Below the pieces are notes generated by a model that was not told the DNA's origin, searched no databases, and worked only from the letters and a program-made list of their open reading frames with translations. A stretch of DNA of 64,000 nt from Adiantum capillus-veneris (Eukaryota > Streptophyta > Polypodiopsida > Polypodiales > Pteridaceae): positions 832,358 to 896,357 of the forward strand of contig CM043959.1 in NCBI GenBank assembly GCA_014529385.2, given 5' to 3'. Positions 1 through 10,600 of this stretch are shown here, piece after piece. Both the position numbers and the translations under genes were made by a program. Each line of letters opens with the position of its first letter. Within the stretch, counting starts at the first letter, position 1.

Positions 1-1151
1 TAGGTGATTCTCCTGAAACAATTCTTGACAAATGATCTGCTCCTTGATGTGTAGTGCCCTTTTTTACAACCATGTTGAAATCAAATTCTTGAAGAATGAT
101 GAACCATCTCGCTATTCTTCCTGTGCTGCATGGCTTGTTGACCAAATACAACAAAGCTTGGTGGTCTACAAAGAACACAAACTTGTTGGCTAATAGGTAA
201 TGTCTATACTTTTTAACGGCATAGATCATTCATAACCCTTCCCTTTCGGTGGTGGTGCAATTCTTTTCTACCATGTTCAACTGTCGGCTAGCATAAGAAA
301 TAGGAAAGTCAATTTTTCCGTCTCTTGGTTGAGCTAGTATACAACCAATGGAAAAATTGGAAGCATCTACATGTACGTGGAATATCTTATTCCAATCTGG
401 TGCTTTCAATATTGGAGCTGAGGTGAGAGCTTGCTTAAGCTTCATGAAGGATTCTTCACATGCCTCGGTCCACTCAAAGTGTGTAATCAAGCTATACATG
501 GGCTTTGCAATCACAGCGTACATGTAGATGAACCATCTATAATATCCACAATGCCCCATGAAGGCTTGAACCCCCTTGACTGTTGTTGGTCTAGGAAAAT
601 CATCAATGACGTGAATGTTTTCAATATGAGTAGCTATGCCATTTTTAGACACTATATGTCCAAGAATTTTTCCTTGTCTACCCACGAATGTGCACTTTTC
701 AGGATTTAAGCAAATCCTATAAAGTCTACATTTTCTGAATACCTTTTTGAGGTGTTCAAAATGATCAGCCCGGATTGATGAATGTACACATAGATCATCC
801 ATATATACTTCTAAGAATTTCCTAAGATATTCTTTAAAAATGATGGCTCATCAACCTTTGAAATGTGGCTGAAACATTAGTTAACCCAAACGGAATAACC
901 CGATAGGCAAAAATACCCCATTCTATTGCAAAAGCAATTTTATGTTGATCTTTTGGGTCGACCAAAAGTTGATTGTATCCCAAAAATCCATCTAAGAAAC
1001 TGTAAGCTTCTTTTCCTGCAACTCGTTCTAAAACATGTTGAGTGATTGGAAGAGGAAAGTTGTTTCTAATGGTAGCTGCATTCACTTTTTTGAGATTAAC
1101 ACACACTCGCAATTTTCCATTCTTCATAGGTACTATCACAATTGGAGACAC
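1..1151 (-). pseudogene. Gypsy A reverse transcriptase and RNase H (broken)
   Basis: Reads right to left as the RT then RNase H of a Ty3/gypsy polyprotein, which copies element RNA to DNA. 1151-834 holds the fingers and palm, including FPLPITQHVLERVAG, FLDGFLGYNQ (motif A) and IPFGLTNVSATFQRLM (motif B). After a short out-of-frame gap, 802-230 begins with motif C (YMDD, just right of 790), then ILGHIVSKNGI and the RNase H start with HVHVDASNF. RNase H continues in broken frame to base 1, where FFVDHQALLYLVNKP and GADHLSRI can be read. The LERVAG and FLDG-YNQ wording resembles the Tat/Athila/Ogre side of plant gypsy elements rather than chromoviruses; this is inference. The element is cut by the window edge, and stops make it non-functional. 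Confidence 0.85.
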
Positions 1152-1352
1152 CCAATCTGTGTGTTCAATTTCGTAAATGAATTCGGCTTCTTTTAGTTTT
1201 TCAATCTGTTATTTTATCTTCCTGACAAATGTTTCTTTATACATGTATGGATTTTGTCTACTTGGTTTCACATCATCTCTCATGGGTATGGTATGTTGAA
1301 AGATTTTTGGATCAACACCCTTGAGATCCTTGTAAGACCAAGCGAAGATATC

Positions 1353-1751
1353 TCAATATTCTTTTAGCAAGATTAGCAAAAGATCTTCTTCTTCTTCTGT
1401 TAGGTCATTCAAAATGTAAGCAGGTCTAGGCTCTTCTCCTCGTTCAGTCAGGTCTATCTTTTTAGCGTTTTCAGGCCCTTCGTAGGACTCGCCCTGTTTT
1501 CGTAATTCCCTAACAGGTTGTTCGACTATGGTTTTTCGATCTTGGAGAGTATACTTTTTGTAATGAGATGGAATACTCATTACATCCTTACCATCCTCTT
1601 CTTTGGTTTCCATTTTGGTCGTATATATCTCCTTTAGAGCTTTTTTCAACTCTTGATATTTCTTTATCCGCTTGACTCGGGTCATGAGTGGTTTCTTATC
1701 CTGTGGGTTTGCTTGAGTATCCTTCCCTAATTTTCTCGATGTTTTAGACAT
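1353..1751 (-). pseudogene. Gypsy A protease-RT linker
   Basis: A lysine- and glutamate-rich open stretch of 132 codons between the protease-bearing and RT-bearing parts of gypsy A, on the same strand. It shows no domain I can name. Its position, and its acidic end (LTEEEEDLLLILLKEY) just before the RT, fit the low-complexity linker of a gypsy polyprotein. It is not an independent gene. Confidence 0.5.
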
Positions 1752-1905
1752 TTCTGAATTTTTGTTTGAAGTATATCTACCATTGATTTTTTCCTTGACA
1801 CAATCATTTGCCTCTATCTACATCAGGAATTGTGTTCTACTGGAAACTGATGGCATAGGTCGTGTTTTCACGTTTCTGGTGTCTCTTTTTCGTCTATACC
1901 ATTTT

Positions 1906-3234
1906 TTATCTTCTCGATTTCTGGTTTGGAAAGTCAAAAAACTTTTCCTCCCCTCCTTTCAAGAGTAGCTTAGCTCTCATATTTCTTTTTCTGGACCCCG
2001 AACCTTCTGAGGTAGCTGAGTGTTCATCTAACTCATCTGTTGCATCGTAGTAAAGGTCTGAAAAGACTTGTTGAGCTTTCATCAAGTCCTTCGGTTCCTC
2101 ATCTTCATCTTCAATATTGAGGGTTGAAATCATTTGGATGGGAATTATGTCGTATCCATCCTTATTGCAAAATTGAGTAGGCATAGACGTATTCACACAT
2201 ACATCCATTGTCGCTAAAATTTGAGTCCACTCGAATGGCTTAAACAAATGCTTTGGAAAGGTTTCAGGTACATAGGCTTCGTCTATGCAATCCCTTTTTA
2301 AAATACATTCTTCTCGTTTTAAACTTCCGTTTTCTGAAGCTCCACACATCCAAATAGGAGTGTCTTTGTTTAACCAGGATGGAAGCTTAGTTTTAGCCGA
2401 AGAGACTGAATCAAAATCTTGTATGGGTGTTTTCAAGACATCTCTATCAGCGTGATCTTTTAGATTTACCCTTGTTATCGATACCACTTGCTTCAAGTAC
2501 AAGTAATTATTTCCCCAATCTTGGATAAGTTGTACTTGTAAAGGTCTTCCCAATATGATTTCATAATTGAGTTTTTTCCCAAAGTCTCCTATGGCAAAAG
2601 TGGGTTGATATTCAATCCTAGAGGAATTAACTATCATTTTTTCAAGCAGGCCTAATGGTCTTTCAATATGTCCGTCAGTCAATTGAAATTTCATTCGAGT
2701 TTGTCTAATGGTTGGTTGTCCCCAGGATTCCCATATTGCTTTTGTGGCTATGGCTATTCCTGCTCCACTATCCAGTATTGCCATGGTTTCAATGTCATTA
2801 TATTTCACAGGAAGGGTGGTGTTTCCTTCTTCCCCTTCGTAATATTCTCTGACTTTGTTCGTGGGAACAAATTGAATCTCTTTGTTGTCCATTTCGTTTT
2901 TCAATTTTTCCAAATTCTTCAAGATTATCCCCACCTTCTCTAGGGTTTCATGTAGATCATTCCATAAATATGGTCTGAGTTTTAATAGTTCTCCCAAGGT
3001 AAGAGTGCATTGGATGGATGTAAACATGATTGAATGAATGTTGTCTACTTCTATGGTCTGTTCAACTCTTTTTACTTGAGTGGTCTTACACACTATGGAT
3101 TCATCTTTATTATCTTCCAAGTAAGAGGGTAATGTTTTCAAAGTCAATGGTTTCGACATTCCTAAAGCTTCAGATCCGCAATCCCCGTACAAGGATTGTA
3201 CATCCATATTCATGTCAGAAGGTAGGTTATCCAA
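1906..3234 (-). pseudogene. Gypsy A retropepsin-containing region
   Basis: A 442-codon open frame, the longest in gypsy A. About residues 145-230 carry an aspartic protease (retropepsin) signature: MAILDSGAGIAIATKAIW with the D-S-G catalytic triplet, then a LTDGHIERPLG flap-like segment and IILGRPLQVQL in the place of the ILG motif. The protease cleaves the gag-pol polyprotein. The rest is acidic and unrecognised. It lies between the zinc-knuckle gag (right) and the RT (left), the expected gag-PR-RT order on the minus strand. The C-terminus ends in a basic run. It is open over its whole length, unlike the rest of the element. Confidence 0.75.
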
Positions 3235-3300
3235 CTAGACTTCCTCTATAGGAGCTGACTTTAAAGTTAGGCTCCCATCATTGATCTCTCTAACTTTTTC

Positions 3301-3950
3301 TCATAAGTGTCCTGGCCAGTCTTCCTCTTCGAATGGAATTCCGTCTAAGGCATCTTCGTTGTCCTGCACTATAAGTTCTAGTTCTTTTGTTTCAAGGTGG
3401 GGTTCTGCCACCATATCTGATTTTTCTTGATTGTCTCCTAACACAAGCTCTTCAGGTTTTGCGATATTTTCAAGCTTGGGTTTTTGTTTTTCTAGCATTT
3501 CTTGCATGATTCTTACCCAATTTTGATAAGCTTCAAGCTTATCAAATTAGATGCTTCCATGTCTGGAGAAGGATAATTTTTCCATTTGCTTTCCATGTTT
3601 TGGTCTGCTTTAAGTCCTGCTTGGTAGGCTTCCAAGGCGGCATTAATAGGCTCAAAAATTTTATCAACCAAAATGGATCCTCCAGATTTCACGGTTGTTT
3701 TCTTGATTTCACTTCCAGTTTCTTTTATCTTTTCCTAGAGTAGTTTTTTTGCTTTCTCCTTTATTTCAACCCGTTGTTTTTGTTTTCTCATCTCATATCT
3801 TTTTCTTCTGCTTCTTTTGATTCTTTGAGAGGAAACTTTAACATTTTTCGAATCATTAGAGGAGTTGTGTTTCTGTTTCTTGGACTGGGCTCTAGTGATC
3901 ACCTTGATTGGAACAATTGGTTCACTCTCTGATGAGCTACTAGGTATCAC
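3301..3950 (-). pseudogene. Gypsy A gag-protease spacer (two open fragments)
   Basis: Two short frames on the element strand: 3950-3735 is strongly basic (KRSRRKRYEMRKQKQR) and 3507-3301 is acidic. They lie between the zinc knuckle at about 4,080-4,120 and the retropepsin region, and are separated by stops. A basic patch followed by an acidic linker is usual after a retroelement nucleocapsid, so I read them as decayed polyprotein and not as genes. Confidence 0.45.
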
Positions 3951-4027
3951 TTGGACTACGTTTACTATGTTTTACCTTTGTTTAAAGGATTTTTAGGACA
4001 ATCTTTTGGAAAGTGTCCTCCCTTTTT

Positions 4028-5160
4028 TCAACATTGCATGCAATAGGCTTCAACTGGCTTGAGGTTTTTGTCAGGCTCTGGACATTCATTTTTCCAATGA
4101 TCATCAACACCACAGTTGTGACAATTTCCCGTTCTTGGCTTAATCATGGGTCTCACCATAGGAGGTCCGACACCTTGATTAGCTATATAATACATTGGTG
4201 CGAGCTCTGGTGGAGCATAAGTCACGGTTTCTTCCATTGGTGGTGGATGTGAATTATACCAATCTCCTTCTACCATTACCATAGATGGACTAGGCTCTGC
4301 ATAGGGTGTAACAGGCACTAATGCTTGTTCATCTATAACTCCTTCAGAGTGCATGTACTTTATAGGCACTGCGTTATGTCCTGGATACGGAGGTTGTTGA
4401 CCTAACACAGGTTGAGGTCTTTCCATACCCATTGGTGGTCTTTGAACTTGGGCCATATTAGGCTGATATTTGTACATGGGTTGTCCTCTCAATAGCATCT
4501 ATCACACACTCTTCTAGGGTTGTGTGATTCTTGATATATAGTATAGCATGGAGTTCTTTATTTAGCAGTCCCTCTAGAAACAATGATACTAGTCGTTCTT
4601 CTGCAGGTATCTCTCGGGCCCTGGGCATCTGGCAATATATTGTTTCATTCGAGTTGCACAATCCCTAACAGATTCACCATGTTTCTATTTAAAGTTGTAG
4701 ATTTGAGCTACTGTATTATGTTTGATCCCCGTTTTGAAACAAGAAACTATAAATCCTTGAGCTAATGTGTTCAAGTCCATGATTGACCTTCATGAATGTT
4801 TTGGAACCATGTCAGTGCTTTTCCTTCTAATGTCATTCCAAACCCCTCGAATTGAGTATGGAAATCGAATATACATTCTGTTCTTAGCACTTGCTTAAAG
4901 CTTGCTAAGTGGTCGTATGGATCCCCTGATCCACTGTATTTTTGGACCCATTTCTAAAAATCAGCTGGTCTGACGCATTTGTTTGGTTCCACTCCCGGTC
5001 TCCTGGCAGTTGGTCCTGTTCCGAGTCCTTCAAACCAGTCTGTTGGAAATAGTGACTCATGTAGCCCTGGACTTGGCCTTAGTGTCACCCGGTTTTCTAC
5101 GTGATGAGGTGGTTTCTGGTTTCTTAACATTACTCTTAGATGATCTCTCACGGTGTTCAT
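4028..5160 (-). pseudogene. Gypsy A gag with zinc knuckle
   Basis: Decayed capsid/nucleocapsid coding region, read right to left. Between about 4,953 and 4,774 a gag-type sequence can be followed across frames, with SGSGDPYDHLASFKQVL, FEGFGMTLEGKALTWFQN and similar wording of the Retrotrans_gag family. 4661-4458 continues it (EERLVSLFLEGLLNKELHA). 4498-4028 is proline-rich and ends with a CCHC zinc knuckle, CHNCGVDDHWKNEC (C-X2-C-X4-H-X4-C), which binds element RNA. Several stops and frame changes interrupt it. Its order with the protease and RT to the left confirms one minus-strand element. Confidence 0.8.
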
Positions 5161-5562
5161 CTCTTGGAATTTTTTATGGTCCTTGTCCCAATATCCAATA
5201 CCTTATGGAATACCCTTGGTATTTGGTTTTCTCTACCTCCTCAGGAATCCTCATAGCAAAGTTGTTGTTATAACAGTACCTAAACAGGTAGGTTGGAAGA
5301 TCTGTTGATCCCTTATCTTTGATCTTAAAGATATAAATGATCTTCATGGTTGTTAGTTGTCTTTATTTGGTATGCAAAGCCCATAGAAGATCTTTTATGT
5401 TTCTATCTTCCCAACAATAGACTCCGATCCTAGGATTGTCCGTACTAAGCCGTTTTAGAGGCTTCAAATCTACTTGATTGTATCCCTCGAATTCTAAAGT
5501 TGGTGGCCCTTATTTTGCTCACATATCTAGGATTATGATGTTTACTTCTAATCCCCATTTAG

Positions 5563-5958
5563 CTACCACATCAGGGTTTCAACTTGTACATATTGAGTTT
5601 TGTTTCTGTCCATGTACATTTTTCCTTGTTTGTTTGTCCTAATCTCTTCTTCGAACTCAATACCATGGTCATCAATGCGGATAGCATACTCCTCGTTAGG
5701 GTCCAAGTAAACTTGGGCTCCATGGCGGTTAGTCTTGTAAAAAGAGAGTATATGCTTATAGCGCATTATCATTCCGGTTTTCGAGTGAGTCGAGTAAAAA
5801 TACATTTCAGATGTTGAATCTGAAAAAGTGTCTGAAACTTCTTCAAGAATTGTGTGCAAGGAATTTCCTTGATTCACGTTGTCTTTGGTGGATACTCTAT
5901 TGGAGGTTTCCCCAAGTATACCTTGATTTCCTAGTACACGACTAGATATAAGGTTCAT
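5563..5958 (-). pseudogene. Open frame upstream of gypsy A gag
   Basis: 131 codons, not recognised. It is acidic, with a serine/threonine-rich first third and a core including HILSFYKTNRHGAQVYLDP. It lies upstream of gag on the element strand, so it may be the N-terminal extension or leader ORF of gypsy A. No LTR or primer site was found between it and the copia remnant at 6,107, so the 5' end of gypsy A appears lost. Confidence 0.35.
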
Positions 5959-6106
5959 ATAGACTTATGAAGCCCTGGTTAGAGTACTTACCTTTGGATT
6001 GACTTATCGTCAATTTCCACTTAATTCGATTGCAACTTTCTATCAAGCCATTGATTCCTCGTTTGCAACGTTATTCCTGTACAAATTGATCAAGTTAGCT
6101 ATTCTT

Positions 6107-6847
6107 CTATAAAGACCGTAGAGTTTTTGCTAACTCTCGTGATGGGTCTATGTGTATCACTTCAAATTGAGCTATGGGAGTCAATCTAACTTTCAGATTC
6201 GACTTTAGCAAAAAAATCAAAGGTTTAATTTGCAAGCTGGAAACTGAGTGAACATGTATCAATTTGGATCCGATTGAACACAAAATTTCCTGTGCCATTT
6301 TTGTAAGAGACATGTTTTTCCTCTCAGTAACACCATTTTGCTGAGGCATATATGGCACTCTACATTGGTGTTTTATCCCATGACTAGCCGTAAATGCATT
6401 AAATTCATGAGACATATACTCCTCCCTTCGATCGAAATGGAGGGTGCCCATAGTACATTTTGAGACATTTTCAGTCATAGGAAGAAATTTCTTGAAGCAC
6501 ATAAACACTTTGGAATTAGCTCTCAATGGATATACCCATGTATGCCTGGAGTAGTCATGAATGAAAGTCATCAAGTATAAGTAATTTCCCAAGGACGGAG
6601 TTTTCATAGGTCCACAAACATCACTATGCACAAGCTGCAATCTGCATGTAGCATGAACTGACCCATCCTTTGGAAACATAGCACGTTGCATTTTACCCAA
6701 AATATAGCCTTCACAAACATGTTTGACAGGTGCTTCAAGAGGCGGTAAAGAAGCAACCATATCCGTTTTTTGCAAACGCCGCAAAATAGCAAATTCCGAT
6801 GCCCAAAACGTGCATGCCACAGTGCGCTTCACAGGCAATGCAATCAA
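6107..6847 (-). pseudogene. Copia C integrase core (truncated)
   Basis: 246-codon frame holding the C-terminal part of the GAG-pre-integrase domain (TDMVASLPPLEAPVKHVC, CEGYILGKMQ) and the rve catalytic core of a copia integrase, which inserts element DNA. The acidic triad is visible: D in LVHSDVCGPM, D in LHFDRREEYM, and E in MPQQNGVTERKN. After about residue 190 the reading becomes unlike copia, and the element stops near 6,107. The first HHCC residues are damaged. Confidence 0.85.
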
Positions 6848-6856
6848 TGCATGAGA

Positions 6857-7126
6857 CTACACATCTCTTACATCCCAACGAGCGTGCTCAGCCGTAGGCA
6901 AAACAGCTCTGACAGCATCAACCCTGGCAGTAAAACCTGGAGCATCATCAACAACATCGCCTGCATCCACAATACCAGGATGTACATCAATGCCCTGCAC
7001 AATGTTCCAAACTCCCTTTGACACAAGTACATGTTGCATAATGTAAGCCCACATAGGGTAATTGTCCCTATCCAATCTGTCCTCAGCAACAAACATCTTG
7101 AACACATCTGTGTTGTTGTCAGCCAT
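6857..7126 (-). pseudogene. Copia C gag N-terminus
   Basis: Begins with MADNNTDVFKMFVAEDRLDR at 7126 and continues with DNYPMWAYIMQHVLVSKGVW, the usual start of copia gag (DUF4219/UBN2 type). It breaks off near VLPTAEHARWDVRDV and a stop. The next residues downstream already belong to the pre-integrase domain, so a deletion joined gag to integrase. An upstream in-frame ATG exists at 7141, but the MADN start fits the family better. Confidence 0.75.
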
Positions 7127-7461
7127 GGAAAATGCCTGCACCTAATGTGAAAACTACCCGAAATGAGGAGAAACTGAGTGAGACCAGCATGTGCTATATA
7201 GCACAACCCGTAGGAGACAATATGGGACCTATTATGCAATAATTGACATTGATAAAAATTCTACATAAAATGACAAAATTGCATGTGCAGACTTGGCTAT
7301 AGTGGAAACGGAGGTCAAAATGAGCCTGAAATAAAATTCTGAGCTTTGAAATTCCATTTTTTTTGTCGACTTGCTGACGCTCACCAAAGCTTGTTGAAAT
7401 CTGAGAAAATAATCAGGGGTGTTCTGGAGACGCTAGTGACTAAGCTCAAAAGGACGTGATC

Positions 7462-7474
7462 TGCTCTGATACCA
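7462..7474 (-). other. Copia C primer binding site
   Basis: On the minus strand this reads TGGTATCAGAGCA, complementary to the 3' end of initiator tRNA-Met, the usual copia primer. It lies two bases inside the LTR boundary at 7,477. Confidence 0.85.
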
Positions 7475-7476
7475 AT

Positions 7477-7698
7477 TGTTGGAATTAGGGTTGCAAGGAA
7501 ACACACATAGCTTGGAGAAGATGAAGAAAGCTCAAGGCACACAACAAAGAGTATATTACTTAGTGTGCAATGGAAGATTATCCTTCAGTACTAGGTTAAT
7601 ACATATCAATTTCCCATCTTTCTTTAGATTAGTGATAGTATGTTGTTGTTTTCTTTCCATCCCTTTACAGACAGTCCTCCAAAATTGACTGGTAAACA
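7477..7698 (-). repeat. Copia C 5' LTR
   Basis: About 222 bp from TGTTGGAATTAGGG (plus strand) to a CA at 7,698, with TG...CA ends. The first ~100 bases match the 3' end of the copia B LTR (45,664-45,890, 227 bp) read in reverse complement; the rest has diverged. The right edge is inferred from the expected length and GGTAAACA end, and is less certain. Confidence 0.65.
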
Positions 7699-10600
7699 TG
7701 GTTTCTCAATTACTCACAAAATTGTGATGCAATCCATATAAGCTATACAAATTGGAATGAACCAACTTGGTTAAAGAGTGGACTTGATTGAATGAGTGTA
7801 TACAATTTAATCAATCTATCAACAAACACATACCGAGTGCACACCTCATATGGTAGTTGGTAGATCCACACTAAATTTCATGGAAACATTGCAGCTGTGG
7901 TGCAATATGCTTCGTAAGTTCTCTTGTGCATGAATTTGCATGTCGTTCCACACAATCCTCTGTTTAACACTAGGGCCCATAACACCTAGTGTGCATGCAA
8001 TTAAAACAAACTTGTCCAAGCCCGCATTTTCATGCCTAGGATTCCCACGGTAACTACGTGAAAATCTTGCATCAAAAGTTGGACCAGAGTAGAATTCAAT
8101 CACATCTAGGTATCAACAATGAAACATTTTTATTAACCGAACATAATCGTGCTATATATGTAAACAACCATCCATCAATGTTGTTTACAGTACTTGTAAC
8201 CTCAACAAGTTTGTACTTAGTACCTGACAATTTTTGGCCACTGAAATTTCTCCTGATATTATGTGCTCAAAATGGTATAATAAACGGATGTGACCAACAC
8301 CTAGGGACTCTGTTGCGACACATCATTAGGAAACATGCGCCAATGTTAGTCCCAAAGACTCATATTCTCCCCATGCGGAATATATCTCATAAAATGATGT
8401 CAAAAATAAAAGACCTCCATCAAGTACAAGATGTACTTGTGTGTCGAGGTAATTGCAAACACTCACTAACATGAGCAAGAGGGACCCTGGTGTACCTCAC
8501 TCCACACTCGCTAAACCGAAATCCATGAGTTCTTGGACCATGCACCTTGTGACTAGCAACATGTGCAAAAAAAAACCGTACCATATACGCCTATCATTGC
8601 AAAGTGTAGAAATTGCATGGTACAATACTTTTTCAAAGTGTTCTGCGCCAACATGACCTTGTCATGTGTCTATCAACGAGAAAAATGGAAGTAGCATATA
8701 CATTTCTGGGAACACTTAATCAATAGCATATACAAACATGAAAAAACAACCAAAGTACATATTGAGATTAAGTCAGAAACATACTGTGGAGTACCAAAGC
8801 CCTGCTTCCAGGGGCTCATTACTAACTAAACACCAAAGAGAAAGTAGTGAATAGACACAAACAATTACTTGATGATTATTGCCCTTGTCTTGGCAATCTG
8901 AAACCCTTGGCAAATTCCAAATGATACAACAATTATCCCTTGGTAGATGAGAAGATCTTTCCTTGAAAGTACAAGTGTGAAGATTCCAAGAATTGAACAT
9001 CAACACTTAGTGAATGATTTAGTAATTGCGACCTGGGTCTTACCCTTATAGACACTCTCAGTGCTACAGACAAAGAAAGAGAACCATTGAAGTTGGAATC
9101 ATATTCACAACTAGATCTTTGGTAGACTTGAAAGTCTATAATCTTGGGTTTTTTAATGGACATTCGTGCTGTCAAAAATTTTGGATTCATCTATACACCT
9201 TGATAGAGATAAGCCTTTACGAGTTTAGGACTTTCAAAACTCAACTTAATCTTCATACTAAAAGTATGTAGTGCTAAAGTAACACCCAAAAAATCACTAA
9301 TGGTGACAAGACTCTTGCTTGTCCATTAGAATCAATGGGTAGTCAACTAGATAGAATTGTTCAATCTTCATAGTAATCACTCCTAAATTACAATTAGATG
9401 GCTTTTATCCATTCAAAAGTAGATTTCTTGTAGCCCTTCTAAAACAGATGGCTTTGTCACCATACCGACTTAGAAAGGTTTTGGTAAAATCATACCTAAT
9501 TTTACTATTTCTTCAAAGAATTAGTAAAGAGATAGAGAGAGAGAATGTTGTACTTAGGAGAATCCCTTAATCTATATATGATTAGTGGTTGGCCATGTTG
9601 AGCACCTTTGCCCTCTTTGTGAAGTGAAGGTAGGCGAGAAGAAATGTGCATGATAAGTCACAAGCTGTGCCTTGACTTGTCTTATTGCAATTGAATGACT
9701 TACCAACCACTGAGGCCTTGTCTTTGCATTATATTTTTTCCGTCTTGAGTGTTGTTCGTAACCCCTTCGCATATGCTACTGTGCATTCTATGCCTGGCTT
9801 GTAGCTTATCCTATAAGCATACGACAAGTGGTTTGTATGATGTTGTCTCATAGAGATGAAACCAAACAACATCAGCCATATCTTGACCCACCTACCTTGC
9901 GTGGTTGTGACCCTATCAGATGTACGTACTTATGGCACTTTGCCCGTGAATGAAGTTCGTCATTACAAGCATTTAATAGCTTGTTGCATCCTTGACAGAT
10001 TAGCTAGTGTTATAGAGGAAGCGTAAACAATGATGAGGTAGAATTGATTCCACCATACTGGTATGCCATACATACAAAGCAAAAAAATAAAGCGATAAGC
10101 CCTTGGCTAAAATGACGGTCTCAACGGCATGAGCCGATACTGTAAGTGCAATGCACAATTTGGACTGGCATGTATACATCACAATTTAATGTTATCCTAG
10201 GTAAAATGTGAACTTATATCCCTGTGGTGCCAAATCTCCAACCTGTGTGCCAGTGATTCTGATTACGAGTCAACGAGAAATACTGCAACATGAGTTTGAA
10301 GCCTTGCTTCTTATTAAATCTGTCAAAGAACTTTGTTTTGCATAGTAGGTAATCCTTTCCAAATGAAAGGTTTAAGCATAGAAAAATAAGAAAAACTTGA
10401 AAATATCTAACCTTGTTGCCCTGCTGTGGCCAATTGTCCTAAACTTTGGAGGAAAAATCTCTCTTGAGAGTATTTTTTAGCTTGATTGTGTTGCCTGTGC
10501 TAGAATATGGCTCATAGACATATCTTTTGCTAGAGTGAGAGCGGTCGTGTATACCATCTATGCCCTCTCGGTTTGTATCACACTGACACCTAGTAAAAGA

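Larger units (their letters stand above)
6107..7698 (-). mobile_element. Copia C: truncated Ty1/copia element with 5' LTR
   Basis: Minus-strand copia remnant. From its 5' end (right): LTR 7698-7477, primer site 7474-7462, start of gag, then directly the pre-integrase and integrase core, truncated near 6,107. Most of gag, the protease and everything after the integrase core are missing. The LTR terminus matches the end of the copia B LTR at 45,890 (shared AACCCTAATTCCAACA), so the two belong to one family. Confidence 0.8.

Noticed and set aside
9704-10003. SBP-box transcription factor
   Set aside because: The Cys-rich segment and HSRRKK tail recall an SBP box, but the Cys/His spacing and the RFCQQC core do not match.
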